Source of the DNA: Massilia sp. PDC64
Lineage (GTDB): Bacteria > Pseudomonadota > Gammaproteobacteria > Burkholderiales > Burkholderiaceae_D
NCBI RefSeq assembly: GCF_900101265.1
Contig: NZ_FMZS01000004.1
Location: forward strand, 495,859 to 559,858
DNA: 64,000 nt
Direction: 5' to 3'
Each line of letters opens with the position of its first letter. The stretch's first letter is position 1. The notes under the pieces are model-generated. The model worked only from the letters and a program-made list of their open reading frames with translations. It was not told the origin of the DNA and searched no databases. Below, in pieces: positions 44,521 through 53,302 of the stretch. The position numbers and the translations under genes are program-made.

Positions 44521-45540
44521 ATGTCGGTTATCACCCGTAGGACAATGCTGGTTGGAATTGCGGCCAGTCCGCTCCTGTTGCACGCTGCATGGGCCCAGCC
44601 CACGAACCTCAAGATTTCCCATCAATTCCCCGGCGGCAGTGTCGCCGAAGGTGATTTCCGCGACCGCCTGTGCCGCATGTTCGCGGCCGAAACGGAGCGG
44701 CGGACCAAAGGAAAAGTCAAATTCAAGATCTACCCCCGCTCGACCCTGATGAAGAGCGACGAACAGATCCCCGCGCTGGCCAAGGGCGCGCTGGACATCT
44801 CGCTGGTGCCCCTGTCGTACGCCGGCGCCGACCTGCCCGAAGTGAACATCGGCCTGATGCCGGGCCTCGTCACGTCGTACGAACAGGGCTATGCGTGGAA
44901 GAACGAAGAGATCGGCAAGGAATTCAACCGCATGCTGGCCGACAAGGGCCTCATCATGCTGAGCTGGATCTGGCAGGCCGGCGGCATGGTGTCGCGTGGC
45001 AAGCCCATCGTCAACCCGGAAGATGCGGCCGGCCTCAAGGTGCGCGGCGGCTCGCCTGAGATGGACATGATTCTCAAGGAAGCGGGCGCGACCGTCGTCA
45101 CGATGCCGTCGAACGACATCAAGACTGCGATGGAAAAGGGCCAGCTCGACGCCGCGATGACGTCGTCGTCGTCGCTGATCTCGTTCCGCCTCGATGAAGT
45201 GAGCAAGTCCGTCACGACGGCCCGGGGCGGCACCTACTGGTTCATGCTGGAGCCGCTGCTGATGTCGCGTGCCGCGTTCGAGCGCCTGCCGAAAGACCAG
45301 CAGGCCGTGCTGCTGTCCGTGGGTGCCGACCTGGAAGCGTTCGCGCGCAAGTCGGCCCAGCAGGACGACGCGGCCGTGGCCGCGCTGTTCCAGGGTGCCG
45401 GCGGGCGCACGGTGGACCTGAGCCAGGAATCGCTGCGCAAGTGGCAGGAGCTCGCACGCGCGACGGCGTGGCGCGACTACGGCGAGCGCAATGCGAATTG
45501 CGCGAAGCTGCTGGCGCTCGCCGAAAAAACGATCGTCTGA
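44521..45540 (+). CDS. TRAP transporter substrate-binding protein (DctP type)
   Basis: The 339-residue periplasmic binding protein has an N-terminal signal with an Arg pair (ITRRTMLVGIAAS), which may use the Tat route. The DctP pattern includes LKISHQFPGGSVAEGDFRDR near residue 32, and KIVNPEDAAGLKVRG-like residues (here VNPEDAAGLKVRGGS) with the ligand-binding Arg. GGAGG lies seven bases upstream of the ATG. No membrane subunits (DctQ, DctM) adjoin it, so it either uses a distant transporter or serves as a sensor component. Ligand is unknown, probably an organic acid. Confidence 0.9.
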   Translation: MSVITRRTMLVGIAASPLLLHAAWAQPTNLKISHQFPGGSVAEGDFRDRLCRMFAAETERRTKGKVKFKIYPRSTLMKSDEQIPALAKGALDISLVPLSYAGADLPEVNIGLMPGLVTSYEQGYAWKNEEIGKEFNRMLADKGLIMLSWIWQAGGMVSRGKPIVNPEDAAGLKVRGGSPEMDMILKEAGATVVTMPSNDIKTAMEKGQLDAAMTSSSSLISFRLDEVSKSVTTARGGTYWFMLEPLLMSRAAFERLPKDQQAVLLSVGADLEAFARKSAQQDDAAVAALFQGAGGRTVDLSQESLRKWQELARATAWRDYGERNANCAKLLALAEKTIV

Positions 45541-45553
45541 TCCCGTCTGTAAT

Positions 45554-45811
45554 TTATCCGCCGGTGACCGGCGGGAAGAACGCCACTTCCCCGCCTTCAA
45601 GCACCGGCGTCCCCGGCTCGCACATCACGTGGTTGAACGCCATGCGCAGCGCGCGCTCGTGTGCGAGGGCGTCGGCCCATGCGCCGCCGCGGGCGATGAG
45701 GAAATCGCGCACGGCGCCCACGGTCGCCACATCGGCGGGCAGGTCGACCGACTCGCCCGGGCTGCCGACGGCTTCGCGCACGCTGGCAAAGAATCGCAGA
45801 TTGATCTTCAT
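45554..45811 (-). CDS. moaD: Molybdopterin synthase sulfur-carrier subunit
   Basis: The 85-residue ubiquitin-like MoaD opens MKINLRFFASVREAVG and ends in the Gly-Gly tail (FFPPVTGG) that is thiocarboxylated for sulfur transfer to precursor Z. Length matches the family (81). It lies 8 bp after moeA on the same strand. The catalytic subunit gene moaE, often next, is absent; the following gene is in the other orientation. Confidence 0.95.
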   Translation of the reverse strand: MKINLRFFASVREAVGSPGESVDLPADVATVGAVRDFLIARGGAWADALAHERALRMAFNHVMCEPGTPVLEGGEVAFFPPVTGG

Positions 45812-45819
45812 GACATCTC

Positions 45820-47052
45820 TCAGTACTGCAGCGACGCGAACGGAATGAAGCGCACGATGTCGCCCTTCGCGATCGCCTGGCCCGGCGGATTGTCGATCAG
45901 GCCGTCGGCCCATACGGTCGACGTGAGCACGCCGGAACCCTGGTTCGGGAACAGGTCCAGCCCGCCAGCATCGTTGATGCGGGCACGCAGGAATTCGTTG
46001 CGGCGGTCCGGCTTCGTCCAGTCGAAGTCCGCGCGCAGCGGGATCGCCTTCGGCTGCACGCTCCCCGTCACACCCTGCAGGCGCAGCAGGAACGGCCGCA
46101 CGAACAGCAGGAACGTGATGAAGCTGGACACGGGGTTGCCCGGCAGGCCGAGGAAGAACGCACGCCCACCTTCGCGATTCACTTCGCCGAACGCCAGCGG
46201 CTTGCCCGGCTTGACGGCGATCTGCCACATGTTCAGGCGCCCTTCCCCTTCCACGGCCGGCTTGATGTGGTCTTCCTCGCCGACGGAGACGCCGCCCGAC
46301 GTGATGATCAGGTCGTGCTGCGCCGCCGCGGCGCGCAGGGTGTCGCGCGTGGCCTGCAGCGAATCGGGCACGATGCCGTAGTCGCTGATCTCGCAGCCGA
46401 GGTTTTCCAGCAGGCCGCGCAACGTAAAGCGGTTCGAGTTGTAGATGGCGCCCGGCGCCAGCGGCTCGCCCGGCATCGCCAGTTCGTCGCCCGTGAAGAA
46501 CACGGCCACGCGCACGCGCCGGCGTACGGGCAGCCGCGCGAGACCGACGGAGGCCGCCAGTCCGAGCTCCTGGCTGCGCAGCCGCGTACCGGCCGGCAGG
46601 ATCACGCTGCCCGCGACGATGTCCTCGCCCGCGCAGCGGATCCACTCGCCAGGCTGCGGCGCGTGCCTGACGGTGACCTGGTCGCCGTTCGCCTCGCACT
46701 GTTCCTGCATCACGACGGCATCGGCGCCTTCCGGGATCAGCGCACCCGTGAAGATGCGGGCGGCGGTGCCCGGTTCCAGCGTCGCGCCGACCGTCCCGGC
46801 CGGGATGCGCTGGGCGATGCGCAGGGTGGCCGAGCCGCTCGCGCAGTCGGCCGCGCGGACGGCGTAGCCATCCATCTGCGTGTTGTCGGCCGCCGGCACG
46901 TTCAAGCCCGACACCTGGTCAAACGCGAGCACGCGCCCGTTGGCGGCGAGCGTGTCCACTTCCTCGACGCCGTCGACGGCACGGGCCGCCGCGAGCAGGA
47001 AGTCCAGCGCCTCCCGCACCGGCATCAGGGGCTTGCGTGCAGGCTGATTCAC
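45820..47052 (-). CDS. moeA: Molybdopterin molybdenumtransferase
   Basis: This 410-residue MoeA inserts molybdate into adenylylated molybdopterin. The N-terminal block shows NVPAADNTQMDGYAVRAAD, domain III has TSGGVSVGEEDHIKPAVE near residue 260, and GKPLAFGEVNREGGRAFFLG with GLPGNPVSSF follows. The start is GTG 47052; the preceding thrC stop overlaps it by four bases (GTGA), so translation is coupled. moaD follows after 8 bp. Confidence 0.96.
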   Translation of the reverse strand: MNQPARKPLMPVREALDFLLAAARAVDGVEEVDTLAANGRVLAFDQVSGLNVPAADNTQMDGYAVRAADCASGSATLRIAQRIPAGTVGATLEPGTAARIFTGALIPEGADAVVMQEQCEANGDQVTVRHAPQPGEWIRCAGEDIVAGSVILPAGTRLRSQELGLAASVGLARLPVRRRVRVAVFFTGDELAMPGEPLAPGAIYNSNRFTLRGLLENLGCEISDYGIVPDSLQATRDTLRAAAAQHDLIITSGGVSVGEEDHIKPAVEGEGRLNMWQIAVKPGKPLAFGEVNREGGRAFFLGLPGNPVSSFITFLLFVRPFLLRLQGVTGSVQPKAIPLRADFDWTKPDRRNEFLRARINDAGGLDLFPNQGSGVLTSTVWADGLIDNPPGQAIAKGDIVRFIPFASLQY

Positions 47053-48530
47053 TTATCGAGCCCCGTATGGGCCGCGATGAACTGCTTCATCTCGGCGACG
47101 TTCGGCTGCATGACGACGAAGCGCTGCGGCAGCGTTTCGATGTCCTCGAAGCCGGCCGGACGTGCCGCGTCGGTGCCCAGCGCTTCCAGGATCGTCTCGT
47201 TGAACTTGGCGGCCAGGGCCGTCTCCAGCACGATCATCGGCACGCCCGGTTCCACGTGCTCGCGGGCGACCTTGATGCCGTCGGCCGTGTGCGTGTCGAT
47301 GGTGATGCCGTAGTCGTCGAACACGTCGCGGATCGTCGCCAGACGGTCTTCGTGACGCGAGCAGCCCGACTGGAAGCCGTAGTTCGCGACCAGCTTGAAT
47401 TCGTCGCCGTCGCTGCCCGGACCGCCGGACAGGTCGAAGCCGCCGTGCGTGTCGACCTTGCGGAACAGCGCATGTGTGCGGTCCGCGTCGCGGCCGACGA
47501 GGTCGTACACGAAGCGTTCGAAGTTCGATGCCTTCGAGATGTCCATCGACGGGCTCGACGTGTGGTACGTCTCGGACGATTTGCGGACGCGGTACACGCC
47601 CGTGCGGAAGAATTCGTCCAGCACATTGTTCTCGTTCGTCGCGACGACCAGCTTCGCGATCGGCAGGCCCATCATGCGCGCGATGTGGCCCGCGCAGATA
47701 TTTCCGAAGTTGCCCGACGGGACCGTGAACGACACTTTCTGGTCGTTCGACGTCGTCGCGCTCAGGTAGCCGCGGAAGTAGTACACGACCTGGGCGACGA
47801 CGCGCGCCCAGTTGATCGAGTTCACGGTGCCGATCTTGTGGCGGACCTTGAATTCGAGGTCGTTCGACACGGCCTTGACCATGTCCTGGCAATCGTCGAA
47901 CACGCCTTCGACGGCGATATTGAAGATGTTCGGGTCCTGCAGGCTGAACATCTGCGCGGTCTGGAACGCGCTCATCTTCTTGTGCGGCGACAGCATGAAC
48001 ACGCGGATGCCGCGCTTGCCGCGCATCGCGTACTCGGCCGCGCTGCCCGTGTCGCCGGACGTGGCGCCGAAGATGTTCAGCTCGTCGCCGTTCTTCGCCA
48101 GCGCGTATTCGAACAAATTGCCCAGCAGCTGCATCGCCATGTCCTTGAAGGCGAGCGTCGGACCGTTCGACAGGCCTTGCAGGATCAGCGTGCGTTCCGG
48201 CGACTGTTCCAGCACGCGCAGCGGCGTGATGTCCGCGGCGGATTCGTCTGCGCGGGCGTTCCTGTAGACCTCGGGGGTGTACGTCTTCGCGGTCAGCGCC
48301 TTCAGGTCGGCGTCCGGAATGTCGGTCGCGAACTTGCGCAGGATCTCGTAGGCGAGTTCCGCGTAGGACAGCTTGCGCCAGGCGTCGAGCTCGGCGCCGG
48401 TCACCTGCGGGTACTGTTCGGGCAGATACAGCCCGCCGTCCGGCGCCAGGCCGCCCAGCAGGATGTCGGAAAATTGTTGGGGATTACGTGCTGCGGACGC
48501 GCTCGTCGCGCGGGTGGACACATATTGCAT
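47049..48530 (-). CDS. thrC: Threonine synthase
   Basis: This 493-residue PLP enzyme converts O-phosphohomoserine to threonine. It begins MQYVSTRATS, shows GGLAPDGGLYLPEQYP, and carries the PLP lysine 129 in GPTLAFKDMAMQLLGN. The phosphate-binding loop FGATSGDTGSAAEYA and VPSGNFGNICAGHIA are also present. Length fits the long proteobacterial type. ATG 48530 is chosen because a promoter with TATAAT lies just upstream. hom, usually before thrC in betaproteobacteria, is missing here. moeA is translationally coupled. Confidence 0.97.
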   Translation of the reverse strand: MQYVSTRATSASAARNPQQFSDILLGGLAPDGGLYLPEQYPQVTGAELDAWRKLSYAELAYEILRKFATDIPDADLKALTAKTYTPEVYRNARADESAADITPLRVLEQSPERTLILQGLSNGPTLAFKDMAMQLLGNLFEYALAKNGDELNIFGATSGDTGSAAEYAMRGKRGIRVFMLSPHKKMSAFQTAQMFSLQDPNIFNIAVEGVFDDCQDMVKAVSNDLEFKVRHKIGTVNSINWARVVAQVVYYFRGYLSATTSNDQKVSFTVPSGNFGNICAGHIARMMGLPIAKLVVATNENNVLDEFFRTGVYRVRKSSETYHTSSPSMDISKASNFERFVYDLVGRDADRTHALFRKVDTHGGFDLSGGPGSDGDEFKLVANYGFQSGCSRHEDRLATIRDVFDDYGITIDTHTADGIKVAREHVEPGVPMIVLETALAAKFNETILEALGTDAARPAGFEDIETLPQRFVVMQPNVAEMKQFIAAHTGLDK

Positions 48531-48569
48531 ACGGTATGAAAGATCGGGGTTGGCTGGCGTTGGACATTT

Positions 48570-48599
48570 ATTATAGTCCGGACAGAGCAATATTGTCTT
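48570..48599 (-). promoter_or_regulatory. thrC-moeA-moaD promoter
   Basis: On the minus strand AAGACA (48599-48594) and TATAAT (48575-48570) are separated by 18 bp, with the thrC ATG about 40 bp on. The perfect -10 makes this a strong candidate. Confidence 0.65.
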
Positions 48600-48649
48600 T
48601 TTACCGAATATTGTTTTGTTATTTCGTTGGAAAATGATGCGCTGCAATG

Positions 48650-48671
48650 CGGTGGGCAGGAAAGCCCACCG
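48650..48671 (-). terminator. Hairpin downstream of sdaA
   Basis: CGGTGGGC and GCCCACCG form an 8-bp stem with a 6-base loop just after the sdaA stop. No T run follows on the minus strand, so termination would be Rho-dependent or partial. Confidence 0.45.
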
Positions 48672-48677
48672 TTTGCA

Positions 48678-50054
48678 TCAGCATGCAGCGTGATTCACCG
48701 TCACTACGTGGATCGCGAGGCCGCCCAGGGACGTTTCCTTGTACTTGGCCTGCATGTCGAATCCCGTCTGGCGCATCGTCTCGATGACGTCGTCCAGGCT
48801 GACGAAGTGCGTGCCGTCGCCCTTCATCGCCAGCGACGCCGCCGTGATGGCCTTGATCGCACCCATGCCGTTGCGTTCGATGCACGGGATCTGCACGAGG
48901 CCGCCGATCGGGTCGCACGTCATGCCGAGATGGTGTTCGATGCCGATCTCGGCCGCGTTTTCGATCTGGCCGTTGGTGCCGCCCAGCGCCGCGACGAGCC
49001 CCGCCGCCGCCATCGCGCACGCGACGCCCACCTCGCCCTGGCACCCGATCTCGGCGCCGGAGATGGACGCGTTCTTCTTGCACAGCATGCCGATCGCGGC
49101 CGCCGTCAGCAGGAAGTCGTGGATGCCGCGCCGCGCGTCGCTCGGGCGGCAATCCTCCGCGTAGTAACGCAGCACGGCGGGGATGATGCCGGCCGCGCCG
49201 TTCGTCGGCGCCGTGACGACCCGGCCGCCGGCCGCATTCTCTTCGTTGACGGCCATCGCGTACAGGCTGACCTGGTTCACCGCGTCGTGCGGCAGGTGGT
49301 TCGTCGCGTTGCGGGCCGCCTGTTCCTGGCGCCACAGCTTCGCCGCTCGGCGCTTGACGTTCAGGCCGCCCGGCAGCTCGCCTTCCGTGACGAGGCCGTG
49401 CGCGATACAGCCGCGCATCACTTCCCAGATGCGGTCCAGGCCGGCATCCAGTTCGTCGTTCGTCATGCGCGCGCACTCGTTGGCGCGCAGCATGGCGGGG
49501 ATCGTCAGGCCGTCGCGCTCGCCGTGCGCCAGCAGCTCGCGCATCGTGGAGAACGGGAACGGCACCGCGACCGCCTCGCGCGCCGACTGGGTTTCGCCGG
49601 GCGCCGTGATGAAGCCGCCGCCGATCGAATAATAAATGCGTTCGATGACGCTGCCGTCCGCCAGCTTCAGGACGAAGCGCATGCCGTTCGGGTGCCCCGG
49701 CAGCGTCGATTGCTTGTGCCACACGAGGCCCGTGCTGCGGGTGAACGGCACGGGTTTGACACCGAGCAGGTTCAGGACGCCGTCCAGTTCCGCTTCCGCC
49801 AGCTTGTCCTCGACGGTGTCCGGATCGACATCCTGCGGCGTCTCGCCCATCAGGCCGAGGATCACGGCCTTGTCGGTGGCGTGGCCGACGCCCGTCAGCG
49901 CCAGCGAACCGTACAGATGGGCTTCGACGCCGACGGCTTCAATCAGCGGCCCGCATTCGATGAGGAAGCGGCGCGCGGCCACCATCGGGCCGACCGTGTG
50001 GGAGCTCGAGGGGCCGATGCCGATCTTGAATAGGTCAAATACACTCATGTCCAT
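48678..50054 (-). CDS. sdaA: L-serine ammonia-lyase, iron-sulfur type
   Basis: The 458-residue enzyme deaminates serine to pyruvate with a 4Fe-4S cluster. It opens SVFDLFKIGIGPSSSHTVGP, the substrate loop of the family, and carries cluster-binding Cys residues in CIAHG-like and MTCDPIGGLVQIPCIERN. AGGAG lies seven bases upstream of ATG 50054. It lies 36 bp downstream of tdh, so it is probably part of kbl-tdh-sdaA. Confidence 0.96.
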   Translation of the reverse strand: MDMSVFDLFKIGIGPSSSHTVGPMVAARRFLIECGPLIEAVGVEAHLYGSLALTGVGHATDKAVILGLMGETPQDVDPDTVEDKLAEAELDGVLNLLGVKPVPFTRSTGLVWHKQSTLPGHPNGMRFVLKLADGSVIERIYYSIGGGFITAPGETQSAREAVAVPFPFSTMRELLAHGERDGLTIPAMLRANECARMTNDELDAGLDRIWEVMRGCIAHGLVTEGELPGGLNVKRRAAKLWRQEQAARNATNHLPHDAVNQVSLYAMAVNEENAAGGRVVTAPTNGAAGIIPAVLRYYAEDCRPSDARRGIHDFLLTAAAIGMLCKKNASISGAEIGCQGEVGVACAMAAAGLVAALGGTNGQIENAAEIGIEHHLGMTCDPIGGLVQIPCIERNGMGAIKAITAASLAMKGDGTHFVSLDDVIETMRQTGFDMQAKYKETSLGGLAIHVVTVNHAAC

Positions 50055-50090
50055 GAGCAGTCTCCTTGTGTTTTGTTTTTATGGGGGCGG

Positions 50091-51053
50091 TCAGGCCGCC
50101 TTGCTCATGCCCACGTCGACATTGGCCAGCATGTCGTCGACCATCTCGTCGATGCCGATGCGCGCCTTCCAGCCCCAGTCCGCCGTCGCGCGGCTGTCGT
50201 CGAGGCTCTTCGGCCAGGAATCCGCGATCTGCTGGCGGCTGTCCGGCTGGTACGCGATGCGGAAGGCCGGCAGTTTTTTCTGGATGGCGGCGGCCAGCTC
50301 ACGCGGGTTGAACGACACGCCGGCCACGTTGTACGAGGAACGGATGACGACCCGCTCCGCCGGCGCGTCCATCAGCTCGATGGTGGCGCGGATCGCGTCC
50401 GGCATGTAGATCATCGGCAGCGTCGTTTCCGGGCCGAGGAAGCATTCATAGGTCTCGCCGCGCAGGGCCGCGTAGAAGATGGCGATCGCGTAGTCCGTCG
50501 TGCCGCCGCCCGGAGGCGATTTATAACTGATGATGCCGGGGTAGCGGATGCTGCGCACGTCGACGCCGTATTTCGCGTGGTAGTACTCGCACAGGCGCTC
50601 GCCGGCCAGCTTGCTGATGCCGTAGATCGACGTCGGGTCCATGATCGTGGTCTGCGGCGTCGCTTCCGCCGGCGTGTTCGGCCCGAACGCGGCGATGGAC
50701 GACGGCCAGAATACCTTCAGCGGCTTGCCCGCTTCGCCCCGCTCGCGCGCGATCTCGAGGATGTTCAGCAGGCCATCCATGTTCAGCGTCCATGCCTTCA
50801 GCGGCGCCTTCTCGCCCGTGGCCGACAGCAGCGCCGCCAGCTGGTACACCTGGGTGATGTCTTCGTCGGCGATCAGGCGCGCCACCGCGTCCTTGTCGAG
50901 CACGTCGAGGCGCACGTAGCGCGCGGCGCCGTAGACGTTGTCCGTGCCGATGTCCGATGCGATCACGTTGCCCGCGCCGTGCTGCTGCGCGAGGGCGGTC
51001 ACCAGTTCGCTGCCGATCTGGCCGTTGGCGCCGATGATGAGGATGCGTTCCAT
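50091..51053 (-). CDS. tdh: L-threonine 3-dehydrogenase, short-chain (epimerase-like) type
   Basis: The 320-residue Rossmann enzyme oxidises threonine to 2-amino-3-ketobutyrate with NAD. The NAD motif IIGANGQIG is at residues 6-14, and the catalytic Tyr144 and Lys148 lie in SIYGISKLAGE with Ser118-119 upstream in FWPSSIAAFGP. This is the UDP-galactose-epimerase-like form, not the zinc type of E. coli. The assignment is supported by kbl upstream. It precedes sdaA by 36 bp. Confidence 0.93.
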   Translation of the reverse strand: MERILIIGANGQIGSELVTALAQQHGAGNVIASDIGTDNVYGAARYVRLDVLDKDAVARLIADEDITQVYQLAALLSATGEKAPLKAWTLNMDGLLNILEIARERGEAGKPLKVFWPSSIAAFGPNTPAEATPQTTIMDPTSIYGISKLAGERLCEYYHAKYGVDVRSIRYPGIISYKSPPGGGTTDYAIAIFYAALRGETYECFLGPETTLPMIYMPDAIRATIELMDAPAERVVIRSSYNVAGVSFNPRELAAAIQKKLPAFRIAYQPDSRQQIADSWPKSLDDSRATADWGWKARIGIDEMVDDMLANVDVGMSKAA

Positions 51054-51162
51054 GCGTCTTACCTTTTCTTTCCGGCTTCGTGAGCCTTATGAACCTGCTT
51101 GTTCCCGGCGGTCCGCTTCGTGGGCAACGCCATCCGGTCGATCGAAGATCCTGCCGCCCCGT

Positions 51163-52368
51163 TCAGGCGGTCTTGATGATGCCCAGTTCGCGGCCGGCCT
51201 GCTCGAACGCGCCCAGCACCTTGTCCAGCTGTTCGCGGGTGTGCGCGGCCGACAGCTGCACGCGCACGCGCGCCTGGCCCATCGGCACCACCGGGTAGAA
51301 GAAGCCCGACAGCAGCACGCCCAGTTCGAACATGCGGGCGGCGAATTTCTGCGCAACGGGCGCGTCGAACAGCATCACCGGCACCACCGGGTGCGTGCCC
51401 GGCTTGATCGTGAAGCCGATGCGCTCGATCTCGCGGCGGAAGTACGCCGTGTTCTCGTGCAGGCGGTCGCGCAGTTCCGTCGACTTGCTGATGCGGTCCA
51501 GCACGGCGAGCGACGCACCGGCGATCATCGGCGCCAGCGTGTTCGAGAACAGGTACGGACGCGACTTCTGGCGCAAGGTCTCGATGACTTCCTTGCGGCC
51601 GGACGTGAAACCGCCCATCGCGCCGCCCAGCGCCTTGCCGAGGGTGCCCGTGATGATGTCGATCCTGCCTATCACGCCGCAGTGCTCGTGCGTGCCGCGG
51701 CCCGTCCTGCCCATGAAGCCGGAGGCGTGCGACTCGTCGATCATCGTCAACGCGCCGTATTTCTCGGCGAGGTCGACGATCTTGTCCAGTTGCGCGATCG
51801 TGCCGTCCATCGAGAACACGCCGTCCGTGACGATGATCTTGTGGCGCTTGCCCGCTTCCGTGGCCGCCTGCAGCTGCTTTTCCAGGTCGGCCATGTCGTT
51901 GTTGGCATAGCGGTAGCGTGCAGCCTTGCACAGGCGGATGCCATCGATGATGGACGCGTGGTTCAGGGCATCCGAAATGATCGCGTCGTTCTCGTCGAAC
52001 AACGGCTCGAACACGCCGCCGTTGGCGTCGAAGGCGGCGGCGTACAGGATCGTGTCTTCCGTGCCGAGGAAGTCCGACAGCTTGCGTTCCAGTTCCTTGT
52101 GCACCGTCTGCGTGCCGCAGATGAAGCGCACGGACGACAGGCCGTAGCCGTATTTCTGCAGCGCCGCTTCCGCCGCCTTCTGCGTCTCGATGTCGCCCGA
52201 CAGGCCGAGGTAGTTGTTGGCGCACATGTTGATCAGCGTGCGGCCATCGTCGGCGACCACTTCGGCGCCCTGGCGCGAGGCGAGCACGCGTTCGGGCTTG
52301 AACAGGCCTTCGGTCTTGAGCGTGTCGAGTTTCTGCTGGAGGCCGCTATAGAATGCTTGGTCGCTCAT
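51163..52368 (-). CDS. kbl: 2-amino-3-ketobutyrate coenzyme A ligase (glycine C-acetyltransferase)
   Basis: The 401-residue PLP enzyme cleaves 2-amino-3-ketobutyrate with CoA to glycine and acetyl-CoA. The PLP lysine 245 is in TGTLGKALGGAMGG, and the block TDGVFSMDGTIAQLDKI with IDESHASGFMG is diagnostic. Length matches E. coli (398). It heads a minus-strand series with tdh and sdaA and is divergent from an XRE-cupin regulator over a promoter region with three dyads. Confidence 0.97.
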   Translation of the reverse strand: MSDQAFYSGLQQKLDTLKTEGLFKPERVLASRQGAEVVADDGRTLINMCANNYLGLSGDIETQKAAEAALQKYGYGLSSVRFICGTQTVHKELERKLSDFLGTEDTILYAAAFDANGGVFEPLFDENDAIISDALNHASIIDGIRLCKAARYRYANNDMADLEKQLQAATEAGKRHKIIVTDGVFSMDGTIAQLDKIVDLAEKYGALTMIDESHASGFMGRTGRGTHEHCGVIGRIDIITGTLGKALGGAMGGFTSGRKEVIETLRQKSRPYLFSNTLAPMIAGASLAVLDRISKSTELRDRLHENTAYFRREIERIGFTIKPGTHPVVPVMLFDAPVAQKFAARMFELGVLLSGFFYPVVPMGQARVRVQLSAAHTREQLDKVLGAFEQAGRELGIIKTA

Positions 52369-52412
52369 GTTTCCTCGTCCTTGTCGGTTGGCGAATGGTA
52401 TAGTGTGGATTC

Positions 52413-52466
52413 GTTCGATGTATGGAACTTGTTCTATATTTCGAACATAAATTCAATATATTGAAT
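52413..52466. promoter_or_regulatory. Three tandem TTC-N8-GAA dyads between kbl and the XRE-cupin gene
   Basis: GTTCGATGTATGGAAC (52413-52428), GTTCTATATTTCGAAC (52431-52446) and ATTCAATATATTGAAT (52451-52466) all read TTC-N8-GAA with matching outer bases. The last is a perfect 16-bp palindrome. Starts are 18 and 20 bp apart. They fill the 134-bp gap between divergent genes and are likely operators of the XRE-cupin protein. Confidence 0.75.
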
Positions 52467-52502
52467 ATTACTCCCAGCCATTGAACTTGGCAAGCAAGCT
52501 CC

Positions 52503-53072
52503 ATGAACAACAATACCAGCGCTCCGCCGGAAGTCGGCGCCACCCTGCAACGGCTGCGACTCGCCCGCGGCCTGACCCTGGAAGACCTGTCGCGCATCGC
52601 CGGCGTCTCGAAATCGATGCTGTCCCAGATCGAACGCGAAAAAGCCAACCCCACCATCGCCATCACGTGGCGCCTGGCCAATGCGCTCGGCGTGCAGATC
52701 GGCGAACTACTATCGTCCGAAGTCCGCACGGCCGACCTGATCCGCGTCGTCGAGGCGCACGAAATCCCCACCCTGCCCGGCAGCCACGCGGGCTATTCGC
52801 TGCGCATCCTGGGACCGATGGACCTTGCCGGCAAGTATGAATGGTATGAACTGACATTGCAGCCGGGCGGCGAACTGGCGTCGCAGGCCCACGATCCTGG
52901 TACCAACGAGCATTTGACCGTGGTAACTGGGACGGTGGAACTTGAGGTCGGGGCCGAGAAGCGAAAAATCAAGCACGGCGCGACGGCACGCTATCCGGCG
53001 GACCAGAATCATGCCATCCGGAATGCCGGCAAGACGGAGGCGAAGGCGTTGCTGGTGGTCGTGCACCGGTAA
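52503..53072 (+). CDS. XRE-family regulator with C-terminal cupin domain
   Basis: A 189-residue regulator with an N-terminal helix-turn-helix (LRLARGLTLEDLSRIAGVSKSMLSQIE, about residues 17-43) and a C-terminal cupin (about 115-185, HDPGTNEHLTVVTGTVELEVG), the effector-sensing part in PuuR-like proteins. Being divergent from kbl-tdh-sdaA and facing three dyads, it probably controls threonine degradation, with threonine or a product as ligand; this is inferred. A terminator follows its stop. Confidence 0.92.
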   Translation: MNNNTSAPPEVGATLQRLRLARGLTLEDLSRIAGVSKSMLSQIEREKANPTIAITWRLANALGVQIGELLSSEVRTADLIRVVEAHEIPTLPGSHAGYSLRILGPMDLAGKYEWYELTLQPGGELASQAHDPGTNEHLTVVTGTVELEVGAEKRKIKHGATARYPADQNHAIRNAGKTEAKALLVVVHR

Positions 53073-53073
53073 A

Positions 53074-53099
53074 CGAAAAAACCCCGCACGTGGCGGGGT
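53074..53099. terminator. Terminator between the XRE-cupin gene and a small minus-strand gene
   Basis: CCCCGC and GCGGGG pair around a 5-base loop. A run of six A on the left gives a T run for the minus strand; the plus-strand side has no T run, so it mainly ends the 45-codon gene at 53142-53279. Confidence 0.75.
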
Positions 53100-53141
53100 C
53101 GATTCGTGGCGCCTCGGCGCCGATGCTGTCGTGCAGCGCGC

Positions 53142-53279
53142 TTACAGCGGCGGGCTGTAGCGGTACGATGCGCCGACGATTTCGATGGCGCGGCGCATCT
53201 CCTGGCGGAACGCGCTGAACAGGCGGGCGAGCTTGCTGTCGCCGGTATTGCGGGTCGAGATCGTAGTCGTGGCGTTCAT
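53142..53279 (-). CDS. 45-codon protein of unknown function
   Basis: A small frame read from ATG 53279 to TAA at 53144. The product has an uncharged Thr-rich start (NATTTISTRNTGDSK), a basic amphipathic helix (ARLFSAFRQEMRRAIEIVG) and an aromatic tail (ASYRYSPPL). GGAGCCTGAA lies just upstream, a promoter TTGATA-N17-CTACAT sits at the right distance, and a terminator follows. I do not recognise the family. The gene signals make it convincing despite its size; it may bind membrane or nucleic acid through the basic helix. Confidence 0.7.
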   Translation of the reverse strand: MNATTTISTRNTGDSKLARLFSAFRQEMRRAIEIVGASYRYSPPL

Positions 53280-53302
53280 TTCAGGCTCCATTCGTCGTGT
53301 CG

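Noticed and set aside
44412..44612. A 66-codon minus-strand frame across the TRAP binding protein promoter
   Set aside because: It overlaps the promoter, ribosome site and signal peptide of a clear gene, and shows no ribosome site or family resemblance.
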